Shown here one piece after another: positions 31,926-42,681 of a stretch of 64,000 nt of DNA. This DNA is from Myxococcales bacterium (GTDB taxonomy: Bacteria > Myxococcota > Polyangia > Polyangiales > Polyangiaceae), in NCBI GenBank assembly GCA_003151595.1, contig PLXW01000053.1, forward strand, positions 13,845 through 77,844. Reading direction: 5' to 3'. Within the stretch, counting starts at the first letter, position 1, and each line of letters opens with the position of its first letter. The notes under the pieces were generated by a model. That model was not told where the DNA came from. It did not search any database and saw nothing but the letters and a program-made list of their open reading frames with translations. Position numbers and translations under genes: made by a program.

Positions 31926-34900
31926 TTGTCGCGCGAGACGAGCACCCCCAGCCCGCTAGATCCCCTGGGTCCAATCGAGATCCCGTTCGAGGAACGGACA
32001 CCGAAGACCTCGCTCCGCGTCCCCATCTCGATGCACGGCGCGGCGTCGCGCCGGCGCTTCCGGATCGTGCGCGAGCTCGGGAGCGGCGGGATGGGGGTCG
32101 TGTACGAGGCGTTCGACTCCGAGCGGCACGCGCGCGTCGCCATCAAGACCTTGCTCCAGCTCACGCCCGATTCACTCACCCGGTTCAAGCGCGAGTTCCG
32201 CGCGCTCCAGGACGTGCACCACCCGAACCTCGTGCAGCTCGGCGAGCTCATCGCCGAAGGGGACGAGTGGTTCTTCACGATGGAGCTCGTGGAAGGGGAC
32301 GACTTCCGCTCGTACGTGCGGCCGAGCGAGCCGCAGTCCGGGAACGTCGCCCGCCTCACGCCGCGATCCAATCCGAGCGACACGGCGCTCGCGGCCGCGC
32401 ACACCGCGCGCATCTCGAGCACCGACGAGGCTCCGCGCGTTCGACGCTACGACGAAGAACGACTGCGCGCGTGCGTGCGGCAGCTCTCGCTCGGGCTGGC
32501 GGCGCTGCACGAAGCGGGGATGGTTCACCGCGACGTGAAGCCGAGCAACATCCGCGTCGAGACCGGCGGACGCCTCGTGCTGCTCGACTTCGGGCTGGTG
32601 ACCGAGCTCGATGGAACCGGATCGACCGGGCACGCGATCGTCGGGACGCCCGTGTACATGGCGCCCGAGCAAGCGATGGCGCGCGCGGTGCTCGGACCGG
32701 AAGCCGATCTGTACGCGATGGGCGTGCTCCTCTTCGAAGCGCTGACGGGCGGGCCGCCGTTCGAAGGGACGGGGCTCGAGATCCTGCTCGCGAAGCAGCA
32801 AGGCGAAGCGCCGCGACCGGGCAAGGAGGTCACGGGGGTTCCCGCGGACCTCGATGATCTGTGCGCGCGTCTCCTCCGTCGCGATCCGGCCGCGCGACCG
32901 ACCGCCGCGCAGGTGGTGCGAATGCTCGCGCCGATGTCCGAGCGTCGATCGACACGCCCCGCGCCGCCGCCGCAGCCCGCGCCGTTCGTGGGGCGCGCCG
33001 ACGAGCTGGCGGAGCTGAACCTCGCGCTGAGCGACGTGCGGATCGGCGGCGCGCTGACGCTGCTGGTGCAAGGGGAGTCGGGCGTCGGCAAGAGCTCGCT
33101 CGTGAAGCGCTTCGTGGAAGCGGCGGCGGACGACGGCACCATCTGCGTGCTCACGGGGCGTTGTTACGAGCGCGAAGCGGTGCCGTACAAAGCGTTCGAC
33201 GGCGTCATCGATTCGCTCACGCGCTTCCTCCTGCGCGCGCCGATCGCCGACGTGCGCTCGTTCCTTCCGACGAAGCCCGCGCCGCTCGTGCAGGTGTTCC
33301 CGGTGCTCCGTCGCGTGGCCGCGATCGCGCAGCTCACGACGCAGCCGCTCCCTCCGATGGATCCGCAGGAGCTTCGCGATCGCGCCTTCTCGGCGCTGCG
33401 CGAGCTGCTCACGCGCATGGCCGCCCATCAGACCGTGGTCATCGCCATCGACGACGTGCAGTGGGCCGACGCCGACAGCATCGCGCTCTTGAGCGAAGTG
33501 CTCCGCCCGCCGGAAGCGCCGCCGCTCCTCTTCGTGGGCACCGAGCGCACGGGGGCGAACCCGGGCGGATCGGCCGGCGGGGCGGGGATGGAGGCGCGGC
33601 TGCGCGATCTGCCGAAGGCGATCCCGGGCGAAGTGCGCGTCGTTCGCCTCGGGCGATTGCCGTACGCCGAAGCGCGCGAGCTGGCGCAGTCGGTGCTCGA
33701 GCGATCGGGGGGAAACGGCTCGTCGAGCGCGGCGTGGATCGCCGAAGAGGCCGACGGTCACCCGCTCTTCATCGACGCGCTCGCGCGCTACAGCGTGCTG
33801 CACGCGGGGGGCGATCGCGTCGCGGTGCGCCTCGACGACGCGCTGGCCGCGCCCATCGCGCGCCTCGAGCCGAGCGAGCGACGGATCCTCGAGCTGCTGG
33901 CGATGTCGAGCGCGCAGGTCGCGCAGGACGTGCTGGCCCTCGCTGCCGAGCTGGAGCCCGATCCCTTCGCGCGGACGATCGCGCAGCTTCGCGCGTCGCT
34001 GCTGGTGACCACGAACGGCGCGCGCGGGTCCGACACCGTCGAGCTCTATCACGACCGAATTCGCGTCGCGGTGAAGCAGAAGATCGAGCGCGCCGCCCGG
34101 CAGAACCTTCACGAGCGACTCGCGACGGCGCTCGAGTCGTCGGGGAGCCACGACGCTCCGGCGCTCGCCGCGCACTGGTTCGGCGCGGGCGATTCGGTGC
34201 AGGCCGCGCGCTACGGGACGATGGCTGCCGAGCAAGCGATGCAAGCGCTCGCCTTCGATCGCGCAGCGACGCTCTACGACTGGGCGCTCAGCCTGAAGGC
34301 CGGGAGCGCGGAAGAACGCGCGGCGCTGTACGAGCGACTCGGTGACGCGCTGGCGAACGCCGGTCGCGGCGCACCGGCGGCGCACGCCTACCGAAAGGCG
34401 GCGGGGAAGGCGAACGCCACGCGCGCGCTCGATCTCGAGCGGCGCGCCGCCGACCAGCTCCTCCGCTCCGGTCACATCGATCAGGGGCTCGACGCGATGC
34501 GCGGCGTGCTCGCGGCGATCGGGATGAAGATCCCGCCGACGCCGTTCCTCACGTTCCTCTCGTTCCTCTTCTGGCTGGCGCGCCTGCGGGTTCGCGGCAC
34601 CGGCTTCCGTCGCCGCGATACGACCGAGATCTCGCCGCACGAGCTCACGCGCATCGACACGTGCTGGGCCGTCGCGTTCGGACTCTCGATCACCGATCCG
34701 CTCCGCGGCGCGACGTTCCAGCTGCGCACGCTGGCGCTGTCGCTCCAGTCCGGCGAGGTGTACCGCGTGGCGCGCGCGATGGCGCTTCACGCCGGGCACA
34801 CGGCGACGACCGCGGGACGCCGCGGGTGGCCGCGCGCCCAGAAGCTGCTCGACCTCGCGCACCTCCTGGCGCACGAGTCGCAGTCGATGCACGCCATCGG

Positions 34901-35793
34901 CTGGGCGCACGGCGCGCACGGCATCGCGCACTACACGAACGGGCACTTCCGCGACGCGCTCACGCAGCTCGAGGCCGCCGACCAGGGGTGGCGCGAAACG
35001 CCGGGCGCGACGTGGGAGCTCGACACGATGAAGCTGTTCACCGTGAACACGCTCGCGCAGCTCGGGCGGCTCCGCGACCTGTGCGTGCGCGTTCCGAAGT
35101 TCCTGCGCGAGACGACCGAGCGCGGCGATCTCTACGGCGCCGTGAACCTGAGCGTCGGCTACGCGAACCTCCGCTGGCTCGTCCTCGATCGCGCCGACGA
35201 CGCGCGCAACGAGATCGACGCCGCGATGCGCGAGTGGTCGAAGAAGGGCGTTCACCTCGAGCACTTCTACGAGCTGCTCGCGCGCGCGAACGAGGCGCTC
35301 TACTCGGGGCGATCGCGCGAAGGGCTCGAGCTGCTGGCGGCGCGATGGAAGCCGCTCGAAGGTGCGCTCCTCTTTCGTGTGCAGTCGGTCCGGATCCTCC
35401 TCCGCTACATGCGGGCGCGCCTGTGCCTGGCGGCGGCGGCCTCGGGCGACCCGGGCGCACCGGCCCTGCTTCGTCGCGCGGCGAGCGACGCGAAGGCGAT
35501 CGCGCGCGAGAAGATGGAATGGTCGCGCCCCGTCGCGGAGTTGATCCAGGCGGCGTGCGCGCACGCGCGCGGCGAGAAGGCGCGCGCGGTGAGTCTCCTC
35601 CGTCGCGCGCTTGCAGGGTTCCAGACGGCGGACATGGCGCTGCATGCGGCCGCGACGCGCACGCGGTTGGGGGCACTGATCGCCGGCGACGAAGGGGCCG
35701 CGTACGCGAAGGCTGCGGACGAGTGGATGCGCGCTGAAGGGGTCGTCGCCCCCGCGCGAATGGTGGCGATGATGGCTCCGGGCTTCGTCGAGG

Positions 35794-35813
<20 letters not shown>
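31926..35813 (+). CDS. Ser/Thr protein kinase fused to AAA ATPase and TPR-like region
   Basis: 1295 residues from a TTG at 31926, the first in-frame start after a stop (the ATG at 32031 is an alternative). The Hanks-type kinase domain (about residues 45-335) has GSGGMG, VAIK (Lys 74), MVHRDVKPSN, LLDFG and YMAPE, so it should be active. An AAA/STAND-type ATPase follows with Walker A GESGVGKSS (about 382) and Walker B VVIAIDDVQWAD. The C-terminal 500 residues are helical repeats of the TPR type. It phosphorylates proteins in the cytoplasm, probably under control of a ligand or partner bound by the repeats. The FHA-GGDEF protein in this window is a conceivable reader. Confidence 0.92.
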
Positions 35814-36258
<445 letters not shown>

Positions 36259-36262
36259 GCCG

Positions 36263-37576
36263 TCAATCGTACGAGAGCGCGCGCTCGAAGAGGGAGCGCA
36301 TCGCCGGCTCGTCGATCGCGACGGGCGCGTTGTCCACGAGGCGTGATTGGACGATCGCGCCGTGGGCCAGCGCGTCGAGGTCGCGCGCGTCGTAGCCGAG
36401 CGCGCCGATGCCGAGGGGGACCTGCGTGGCGCGCATCAGGCGCACGAGCTCACGCGCGATGATCTCCGCTGCGTCTTCCGAGCTGGCTCCGCGCGCGTCG
36501 GCGCCCAGCGCGATCGCCCCTTCGAGGTGCCGCTCCGGCGACGCGCTCGCCGTCGCGCGAAACACGCTCGGCGCGTTCACCACCACCGAGATCCCGTGCG
36601 GCACCATCGGCTCGTCTTGCGGATACCCCGCGCATCGGTACGCCCTCACGAGCCCCGCGACCGAATACGACATCGCGTGCGGCAGGTGCACCCCCGAGTT
36701 CCCGAACGCGATCCCGGCGAGCGACGCCGCCCACGCCATCGCTTCGCGCGCCTCGACGTCGCTCGCGTCGGCGACGGCGCGCTCGATGTACTTTCCGGTG
36801 AGCCGCAGCGCCTCACGCGCGCCGAGATCGCTCCACGGGTTGCGCCCCTGCGACATCGGCCGCGACGTCGACGGCACCGGCCGCGCGCGGGAAGAGAACG
36901 CGCGCGCGGTGAACGACTCCAGCGCGTGGCAGAGCACGTCGAACCCGCTCGCGGCGACGACCATCGCCGGCAGCGTCGCGGTCACCGACGGATCGATGAG
37001 CGCGTGGGTCGGCCGCAAGCGTCGCGAGACGATCCCGGTCTTCGCGCGCAACGCGACGTAATCGAAGACGGCGATCCCTGTGCACTCGCTGCCGGTGCCG
37101 CACGTCGTCGGACAGGCGAAGTGCGGCGGGAGCGGGCCGGGGACGGGGCGCGCTTCGCCGATCGGTTTGTTCACGTACGCGAGGAGCCCTTCGGGGTACG
37201 TGGCGTAGAGGATCGCCGCCTTGCACGTGTCGATGACCGAGCCGCCGCCGACCGAGACGTAGCCGTCGAACTTCCCCTCGCGCGCGAACGCGGCGGCGTG
37301 GAGGAACGAAGCGTCGGTGGGCTCGACGCGGACCTCGTCGTAGATCGCGACGTCGACGCCGGCGCCGCGGAGAGACTGCGCGACGAGCGCGGCGTGCGGG
37401 AGCCTGGCCAGCTCGCGATCGGTGAAGAGCGCGACGCGCGTGCAGCCGTGAGCGCGCGCGTGATCGCCCGCTTCGAGGAGCGCGCCGCGGCCGAACGTGA
37501 TGGCCGAAGCGTCGATGGTGAAGGCCGTCTCGTGAGCGCCGTCGAGATCGATCGCATAGCCGTGGCAACAGCTCAT
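36263..37576 (-). CDS. iron-containing alcohol dehydrogenase, hydroxyacid-oxoacid transhydrogenase-like
   Basis: 437 residues of the group III metal-dependent dehydrogenase family. Nucleotide-binding [21 protein letters not shown] and the metal ligands in [13 protein letters not shown] and [10 protein letters not shown] are visible. The length and the [12 protein letters not shown] insertion resemble the ADHFE1-type hydroxyacid-oxoacid transhydrogenase, which couples 4-hydroxybutyrate oxidation to 2-oxoglutarate reduction. The exact substrate is an inference. It is followed 4 bp later by an acyl-CoA thioesterase. Confidence 0.9.
   Translation of the reverse strand: MSCCHGYAIDLDGAHETAFTIDASAITFGRGALLEAGDHARAHGCTRVALFTDRELARLPHAALVAQSLRGAGVDVAIYDEVRVEPTDASFLHAAAFAREGKFDGYVSVGGGSVIDTCKAAILYATYPEGLLAYVNKPIGEARPVPGPLPPHFACPTTCGTGSECTGIAVFDYVALRAKTGIVSRRLRPTHALIDPSVTATLPAMVVAASGFDVLCHALESFTARAFSSRARPVPSTSRPMSQGRNPWSDLGAREALRLTGKYIERAVADASDVEAREAMAWAASLAGIAFGNSGVHLPHAMSYSVAGLVRAYRCAGYPQDEPMVPHGISVVVNAPSVFRATASASPERHLEGAIALGADARGASSEDAAEIIARELVRLMRATQVPLGIGALGYDARDLDALAHGAIVQSRLVDNAPVAIDEPAMRSLFERALSYD
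36266..36271 (-). promoter_or_regulatory. putative -10 element (TACGAT) inside the dehydrogenase 3' end
   Basis: TANNNT hexamer with a 7-nt spacer to the thioesterase ATG at 36258. It lies within the last codons of the dehydrogenase gene. Confidence 0.4.
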
Positions 37577-37818
37577 GGCGCGTAGTTCACCAGATCGGCG
37601 CGGCCCCGCCTACTCGCTCCGTCACGTGCGCGCTGTCATCCGTTCGCGTGACATTCGCGATTGGCCGCGTGCGCGCACGTCACAAGTTTCCGCGGTTGCG
37701 ATCTTCGGCGCGACGATCGCGCAACACGGCTCGACAGATCGGATCGCGCGTGACACTGGGCTGCCCGCGCTAGCGCTGTGACAGGGGGTCACGCGCTCGG
37801 CTCATGAAGGAAAATAAG
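37577..37818. promoter_or_regulatory. divergent intergenic region with repeated GTGAC/GTCAC half-sites
   Basis: Half-sites GTGAC or GTCAC occur about six times between the dehydrogenase gene and the cytochrome gene. They include a close inverted pair GTGAC-AGGGG-GTCAC near 37780. No other gene or repeat is visible. A dimeric regulator site is possible; the CRP consensus spacing is not matched. Confidence 0.3.
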
Positions 37819-40767
37819 ATGCGTTCGAAACGTGGAAGTTACGGCTTGCTCGGTCTGCTCGCCTTCGCGGCGGCCTGCTCTTCGCAAATGGGATCGACCG
37901 AGTCGACCCTCGGCAGCAGCACAGCAGCGTTCTCCATCGGCTCACAAACCGCGCAAGAGAAAGCGTTCACCGCGTTCGAGAGCGGCCAGGTCCGCCCGCT
38001 CGCGCTCTCTGCGGACGGCTCGCTGCTCTACGCCACCAACACGCCGGACAATCGCCTGGAGATCTTCCGCGTCGGGCCACGCGGGCTCGTCTCGGTCGCG
38101 TCGGTCCCGGTGGGGCTGGAGCCGGTCGCGGTCGCCGTGCGGAACAACGGAGAGATCTGGGTCGTCAATCATCTCTCGGACAGCGTCAGCATCATCGACG
38201 CCAGCATCCCGGAGCGCGCTCACGTCTCGCGCACGCTGCTGGTCGGCGACGAGCCTCGCGACATCGTGTTCGCCGGACCTGGCGGCGCGCGCGCGTTCGT
38301 CACCACGGCGCACCGGGGCCAGAACACGGGCCGCGATCCGCAGCTCACGACGCCGGGCGCGGGCCGCGCGGACGTCTGGGTCTTCGACGCGAACAACCTC
38401 GGCGCGACGCTCGCCGGTACGCCGCTCACGGTCGTCACGCTCTTCGCCGACACGCCGCGCGCGCTCACCGTCGCCCCCGACGGCAACACCGTCTACGCCG
38501 CCGCGTTCCAGTCGGGCAACCGCACGACCTCGCTCAGCGAGCGCATCGTCACGCCGGGGCAGGGGCTCCCGCCGCCGCACACCAACGTCCAGGGCTATCC
38601 CGAGCCGCCGACGTCGATCATCGTCAAGTACCGCTCCGATCCGAACGACGGCGGCAAGCTCCACTGGCTCGACGTGGAAGGTCGCCAGTGGGACGCGAAC
38701 GTGAAACTCAGTCTTCCGGACAAGGACGTCTTCGCGATCGACGCGACCGCGAACCCGCCCGTCGCCAAGCCGACCGGCGTCTTCGCCGGCGTCGGCACGG
38801 TGCTCTTCGACATGGCCGTCAACCCCGTGAACGGGCACGTCTACGTCGCGAACACCGACGCGCGCAACGACGTGCGCTTCGAAGGGCACGACGTCACGGG
38901 CGCTCAGCAGGGCGCGCCGCCCGGCACGGTCGAAGGACACATCGCCGAGAGTCACATCACGGTGATCGATCCCAAGGCCGGCACCGTCACGCCGCACCAC
39001 CTGAACAAGCACATCGACTACACGAAGGACGGCACCCCGGCGGAGAACGCCAAGAGCCTCGCCTTCCCGACGGGCATGGCGGTCACGCACGACGGCAAGT
39101 CCCTCTACGTCGCGGCGCTCGGCTCGGCGAAGGTCGGCGTGTTCGCGACGGCGCAGCTCGAGAACGACTCGTTCGTCCCCTCGACCGCGAACCAGATCGC
39201 GCTCAGCGCGGGGGGCCCTACGGGTCTCGTGCTCGATGAAACCCGTAACGCGATCTACGTGCTCACGCGCTTCGACAACGGCATCTCGGTGCTCAATCCG
39301 CAGACGAAGAAGGAAGTCGCGCACCTCTCGATGTTCAACCCCGAGCCGGTGAGCGTGACGGCCGGTCGCCCGTTCCTCTACGACGCCGCGCTCACCTCGA
39401 GCCACGGCGACTCGGCCTGCGCGAGCTGCCACATCTTCGGCGACTTCGACAGCCTGGCGTGGGACCTCGGTAACCCCGACGACTTCATCACGCCGATCCC
39501 CGGTCCTTTCACGATGGACCCGACGCTCATCGAGCAGCTGACCAACAACTCGCCGCTGGTCGACTTCGCGATGAAGGGCCCCATGACGACGCAGAGCCTT
39601 CGCGGCATGGCCAACCACGGCCCCATGCACTGGCGCGGCGATCGCACGGGCGGCACCGACGCCACGCGGCTCAACGTCGTCGCGAGCGCGCAGCCGAACA
39701 CCGGGACGTTCGACGAGAACATCGCGTTCAACAAGTTCAACGTCGCCTTCGCCGGCCTCCTCGGTCGGAGCGGTCCGCTGAGCGACGCGCAGATGCAGGC
39801 CTTCACCAACTTCATCCTGCAGGTGAGCTACCCGCCGAATCCGATCCGGAACCTCGACGACTCGCTCACGCCGGATCAAGCGGCCGGTCGCGCGTTCTAT
39901 TTCAGCAGCGACGCCAGCGGGAACGAGCTCGTGAGCGACACGTTCCACAACTGCAACGGGTGCCACACGCTCGATCCGAACGGCAACGCGCAGTTCGGCG
40001 TCCCCAAGCCGGGGTTCTTCGGGAGCGACGGGCGCTACTCGTTCGAAGCCGAGACCCAGTTCTTCAAGGTCCCGCAGCTCCGGAACATGTACCAGAAGGT
40101 CGGCATGTTCGGCATGGACCAGACCTACAACCCGGCCGACACCAGCGGCCTCGGGTCGTTCCTGCCGGCGCCTTACAACGACAACACGTTCCAGGGCGAT
40201 CAGCTCCGCGGCTTCGGCTTCCTCCACGACGGCAGCGTCGACACGATGTTCCGCTTCCACGGCGGCAGCGTGTTCGCGCAGCGCGGCCCGTCGGCGACGC
40301 TCCCGGCCAACCCCGGTGGGTTCCCGATGGTCGATCCCAGCGCGGCGCCGGCGACGCAGTTCCAGCAGCTCGAAGCGAACATCACGCTTCGTCGTCAGGT
40401 GGAGTCGTTCCTCTTCGCGTTCGACTCGAACCAGGCGCCGATCGTCGGCCAGCAAGCGACGCTCGCCGGCAGCGGCGGCGCCGACGTGAGCGCGCGCATC
40501 GCGCTGCTCGAGGCGCGCGCGGCGGCGGGTGAGTGCGATCTCGTCGTGAAGGGATTCTTCCTCGGCAGCGAGATCGGGTTCCTCTACGACCCGACGTCGG
40601 GCACGTTCATCGCCGACAAGGCCGCGACGCCGCACGTTGGCGACGCGGGGCTCCGCCTGCTCGCGAAGATCAACCCGCTGACGTTCACCGCGGTCCCCGT
40701 GGGCTCCGGTCGGCGCATCGGGATCGATCGCGACGCGAACGGCGTCCTCGACGGCGATCAGGGCTGA
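37819..40767 (+). CDS. di-haem c-type cytochrome lipoprotein with beta-propeller
   Basis: 982 residues from the ATG at 37819, chosen because AAGGAA lies 6 nt before it (the ATG at 37804 is also in frame). The lipoprotein signal ends AAAC. Residues about 50-500 form a YVTN/YncE-like propeller (LALSADGSLLYATNT, MAVTHDGKSLYVAAL). The C-terminal part has two haem-binding CxxCH motifs, CASCH (about residue 534) and CNGCH (about 712), as in di-haem peroxidase/MauG-like proteins. It should be exposed in the periplasm or at the surface and may oxidise a substrate or pass electrons. GTCAC motifs lie upstream. Confidence 0.85.
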   Translation: MRSKRGSYGLLGLLAFAAACSSQMGSTESTLGSSTAAFSIGSQTAQEKAFTAFESGQVRPLALSADGSLLYATNTPDNRLEIFRVGPRGLVSVASVPVGLEPVAVAVRNNGEIWVVNHLSDSVSIIDASIPERAHVSRTLLVGDEPRDIVFAGPGGARAFVTTAHRGQNTGRDPQLTTPGAGRADVWVFDANNLGATLAGTPLTVVTLFADTPRALTVAPDGNTVYAAAFQSGNRTTSLSERIVTPGQGLPPPHTNVQGYPEPPTSIIVKYRSDPNDGGKLHWLDVEGRQWDANVKLSLPDKDVFAIDATANPPVAKPTGVFAGVGTVLFDMAVNPVNGHVYVANTDARNDVRFEGHDVTGAQQGAPPGTVEGHIAESHITVIDPKAGTVTPHHLNKHIDYTKDGTPAENAKSLAFPTGMAVTHDGKSLYVAALGSAKVGVFATAQLENDSFVPSTANQIALSAGGPTGLVLDETRNAIYVLTRFDNGISVLNPQTKKEVAHLSMFNPEPVSVTAGRPFLYDAALTSSHGDSACASCHIFGDFDSLAWDLGNPDDFITPIPGPFTMDPTLIEQLTNNSPLVDFAMKGPMTTQSLRGMANHGPMHWRGDRTGGTDATRLNVVASAQPNTGTFDENIAFNKFNVAFAGLLGRSGPLSDAQMQAFTNFILQVSYPPNPIRNLDDSLTPDQAAGRAFYFSSDASGNELVSDTFHNCNGCHTLDPNGNAQFGVPKPGFFGSDGRYSFEAETQFFKVPQLRNMYQKVGMFGMDQTYNPADTSGLGSFLPAPYNDNTFQGDQLRGFGFLHDGSVDTMFRFHGGSVFAQRGPSATLPANPGGFPMVDPSAAPATQFQQLEANITLRRQVESFLFAFDSNQAPIVGQQATLAGSGGADVSARIALLEARAAAGECDLVVKGFFLGSEIGFLYDPTSGTFIADKAATPHVGDAGLRLLAKINPLTFTAVPVGSGRRIGIDRDANGVLDGDQG

Positions 40768-40799
40768 TCCCGGCCCGCTCTAGAAACGCACGCCTTGTC

Positions 40800-40831
40800 C
40801 CGCCTCGAACGTGACCCCACGTTCGAGGCGG
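40800..40831 (+). terminator. perfect 14-bp hairpin between cytochrome and Coq4-like genes
   Basis: CCGCCTCGAACGTG (40800-40813) pairs with 40818-40831 over the loop ACCC. No T-run follows, and the hairpin ends only 13 nt before the next ATG, beside its GAGGTG ribosome site. It could be a terminator, an mRNA stabiliser or a translation switch. Confidence 0.5.
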
Positions 40832-40844
40832 ACGAGGTGCTGCG

Positions 40845-41378
40845 ATGATGACGACGACATCGACCCGTGAGCCGCTCTCTCCGACGCTGAACGCGCGCGA
40901 CGCGCGCGACCTGTACCTCGCGGAGAACGGCTTCACCGTCGAGGCGTACGACGCGAAGTGGACCGACGCGTCCTTCTTCGGGATCGCGTTTCGCATCCCG
41001 AACACGAAGCGACACGCCGACGCGATCAAGCTTCACGACCTGCATCACGTGGCCACCGGCTACGGCACGGATCTCGTCGGGGAAGGGGAGATCTCGGCCT
41101 GGGAGTTCCAACGCGGCGTGGCCGCGCTCGGGCCGTACGTCGGCACGATCGTGACGATGGGCTTCGCCGCAGGGCTCATCCTCGCGCCGCGCCGGACGGT
41201 CGCGGCCTTCCGCGCAGCGCATGCCGAGGCATCTCTCTTTCACTCGACCAAGACCTATGACGCCCTCCTGGCGATGACCGTGGGCGAGCTCCGCGACGAG
41301 CTGGGCGTCCCCCGCCATGGCATCGCCACCGCCCCGCGCAAGCTCCACTCGTTCGCGCCCGCGCTACGAAATGCGTGA
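40845..41378 (+). CDS. Coq4-like protein
   Basis: 177 residues. Residues about 66-82 read KLHDLHHVATGYGTDLVGE, fitting the HDxxH-x11-E zinc motif of the Coq4 family, which acts on the head group of ubiquinone precursors. It is shorter than typical Coq4 proteins (about 220-260). The C-terminal LLAMTVGELRDELGVP also resembles that family. It is followed after 10 bp by an FAD-dependent monooxygenase of the UbiH/PHBH type, so the pair may modify a quinone or another aromatic compound. Family assignment is from the motif only. Confidence 0.6.
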   Translation: MMTTTSTREPLSPTLNARDARDLYLAENGFTVEAYDAKWTDASFFGIAFRIPNTKRHADAIKLHDLHHVATGYGTDLVGEGEISAWEFQRGVAALGPYVGTIVTMGFAAGLILAPRRTVAAFRAAHAEASLFHSTKTYDALLAMTVGELRDELGVPRHGIATAPRKLHSFAPALRNA

Positions 41379-41388
41379 AGATGCGTGA

Positions 41389-42618
41389 ATGACGGGGCGA
41401 CTCCGCATCGCGATCGTTGGATGCGGGACCGCGGGGGCGGCGAGCGCGCTGTTTCTTTCGCGCGCGGGGCACGATGTCGTGCTGCTCGAACGCGTTGCCG
41501 AGCCGCTCCCGGTCGGCGCGGGGATCATGATGCAGCCGTCGGGGTTGCTCGTGCTCGAGCGCCTGGGACTCGTCGATCGCGTGCTCGCGCGCGGATCTCG
41601 CGTCGATCACCTGGTGTGCGAGACGACCGAAGGGCGTTCGGTGCTCGACCTCCGCTACGACGCGCTCGGCGAAGGGCTCTATGGCGTGGGGCTTCACCGC
41701 GGCGTCCTCTTCGAGACGCTCTTCGGCGCGCTCGGGAAGAGCGACGCGCGGATCGTGTGCGGCGCGGAGATCGACCGCGTGCGCACGTTGCGAAGCGGCG
41801 ACGTGGCGCTGGTGCTGGCGTCGGGCGAGACGTACGGCCCGTTCGATCTCGTCGTCCTCTGCGACGGCGCGCGCTCCCGCATTCGCGACGCGATGCCCGC
41901 CCTGACCAAGACCGTGAAGCCGTACCCTTGGGGCGCGCTCTGGTTCATCGGGCACGACCGAGACGATCGCCACGCCTCGCGTCTTCACCAGATCGTCCGC
42001 GGCGCACGCCACATGATCGGCCTCCTGCCCACCGGCCTCGGTCCCGGCCACGGTGACGTCCCGCTCGTCAGCCTCTTCGCCAGCGTCCGTGCCGACGCCA
42101 TCGACGCCGTTCGCGCGCGCGGCATCCAGGCCTGGAAGCAACACGTCCGCGAGCTCGCGCCGATCGCCGAGCGCGTGCTCGATCAGATCCACGACTTCGC
42201 GCAGCTCACGTTCGCCTCGTACTGGGACGTCACGATGCCGCGCTGGCATTCCCACCGCGTCGTGCTCCTCGGCGACGCCGCCCACGCCACGAGCCCGCAG
42301 CTCGGCCAGGGGTGCAACCTCGCGCTGTGCGACGCCGCCGCGCTCGCCGATGCTCTCTCCGCGGCTGGCTCGATCGACGAGGCGCTCGATCGCTACACCG
42401 CCTCGCGCCGCGCGCACCTCGCGTACTATCAGCTCGCCACCCGCTGGCTCACCCCGTTCTTCCAGAGCGACATGGACTGGCTGGGCGCGCTCCGCGACGT
42501 AGCGATGGGACCCGCGTCGCGCCTCGGGTTCGTGCGCCGCGAGATGGTTCGCAGCATGGCCGGGACCAAGACGGGGCTCCTCTTCGGCTCGATGGAGACG
42601 AGGATGGCCCGGAAATAA
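41389..42618 (+). CDS. FAD-dependent monooxygenase (UbiH/PHBH-like)
   Basis: 409 residues. The FAD-binding GxGxxG is IAIVGCGTAGAASALFL at the N-terminus. The DG motif is LVVLCDGARSRIRDA, and the GD motif LLGDAAHATSPQLGQGCNLA binds the ribityl chain. It hydroxylates an aromatic or related ring with NAD(P)H and oxygen. It is in tandem with the Coq4-like gene, 10 bp apart, and probably co-transcribed. There is no membrane segment. Confidence 0.9.
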   Translation: MTGRLRIAIVGCGTAGAASALFLSRAGHDVVLLERVAEPLPVGAGIMMQPSGLLVLERLGLVDRVLARGSRVDHLVCETTEGRSVLDLRYDALGEGLYGVGLHRGVLFETLFGALGKSDARIVCGAEIDRVRTLRSGDVALVLASGETYGPFDLVVLCDGARSRIRDAMPALTKTVKPYPWGALWFIGHDRDDRHASRLHQIVRGARHMIGLLPTGLGPGHGDVPLVSLFASVRADAIDAVRARGIQAWKQHVRELAPIAERVLDQIHDFAQLTFASYWDVTMPRWHSHRVVLLGDAAHATSPQLGQGCNLALCDAAALADALSAAGSIDEALDRYTASRRAHLAYYQLATRWLTPFFQSDMDWLGALRDVAMGPASRLGFVRREMVRSMAGTKTGLLFGSMETRMARK

Positions 42619-42681
42619 CCAGCGCGTCTCGCGGCGGCCCCTGGCTTGCGCATCGTTCTACGAAATGAGAATGCGAAGGGC

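Noticed and set aside
37577..37818. CRP-type operator near 37780
   Set aside because: The half-sites are spaced too closely for the CRP consensus; kept only as a low-confidence regulatory region.
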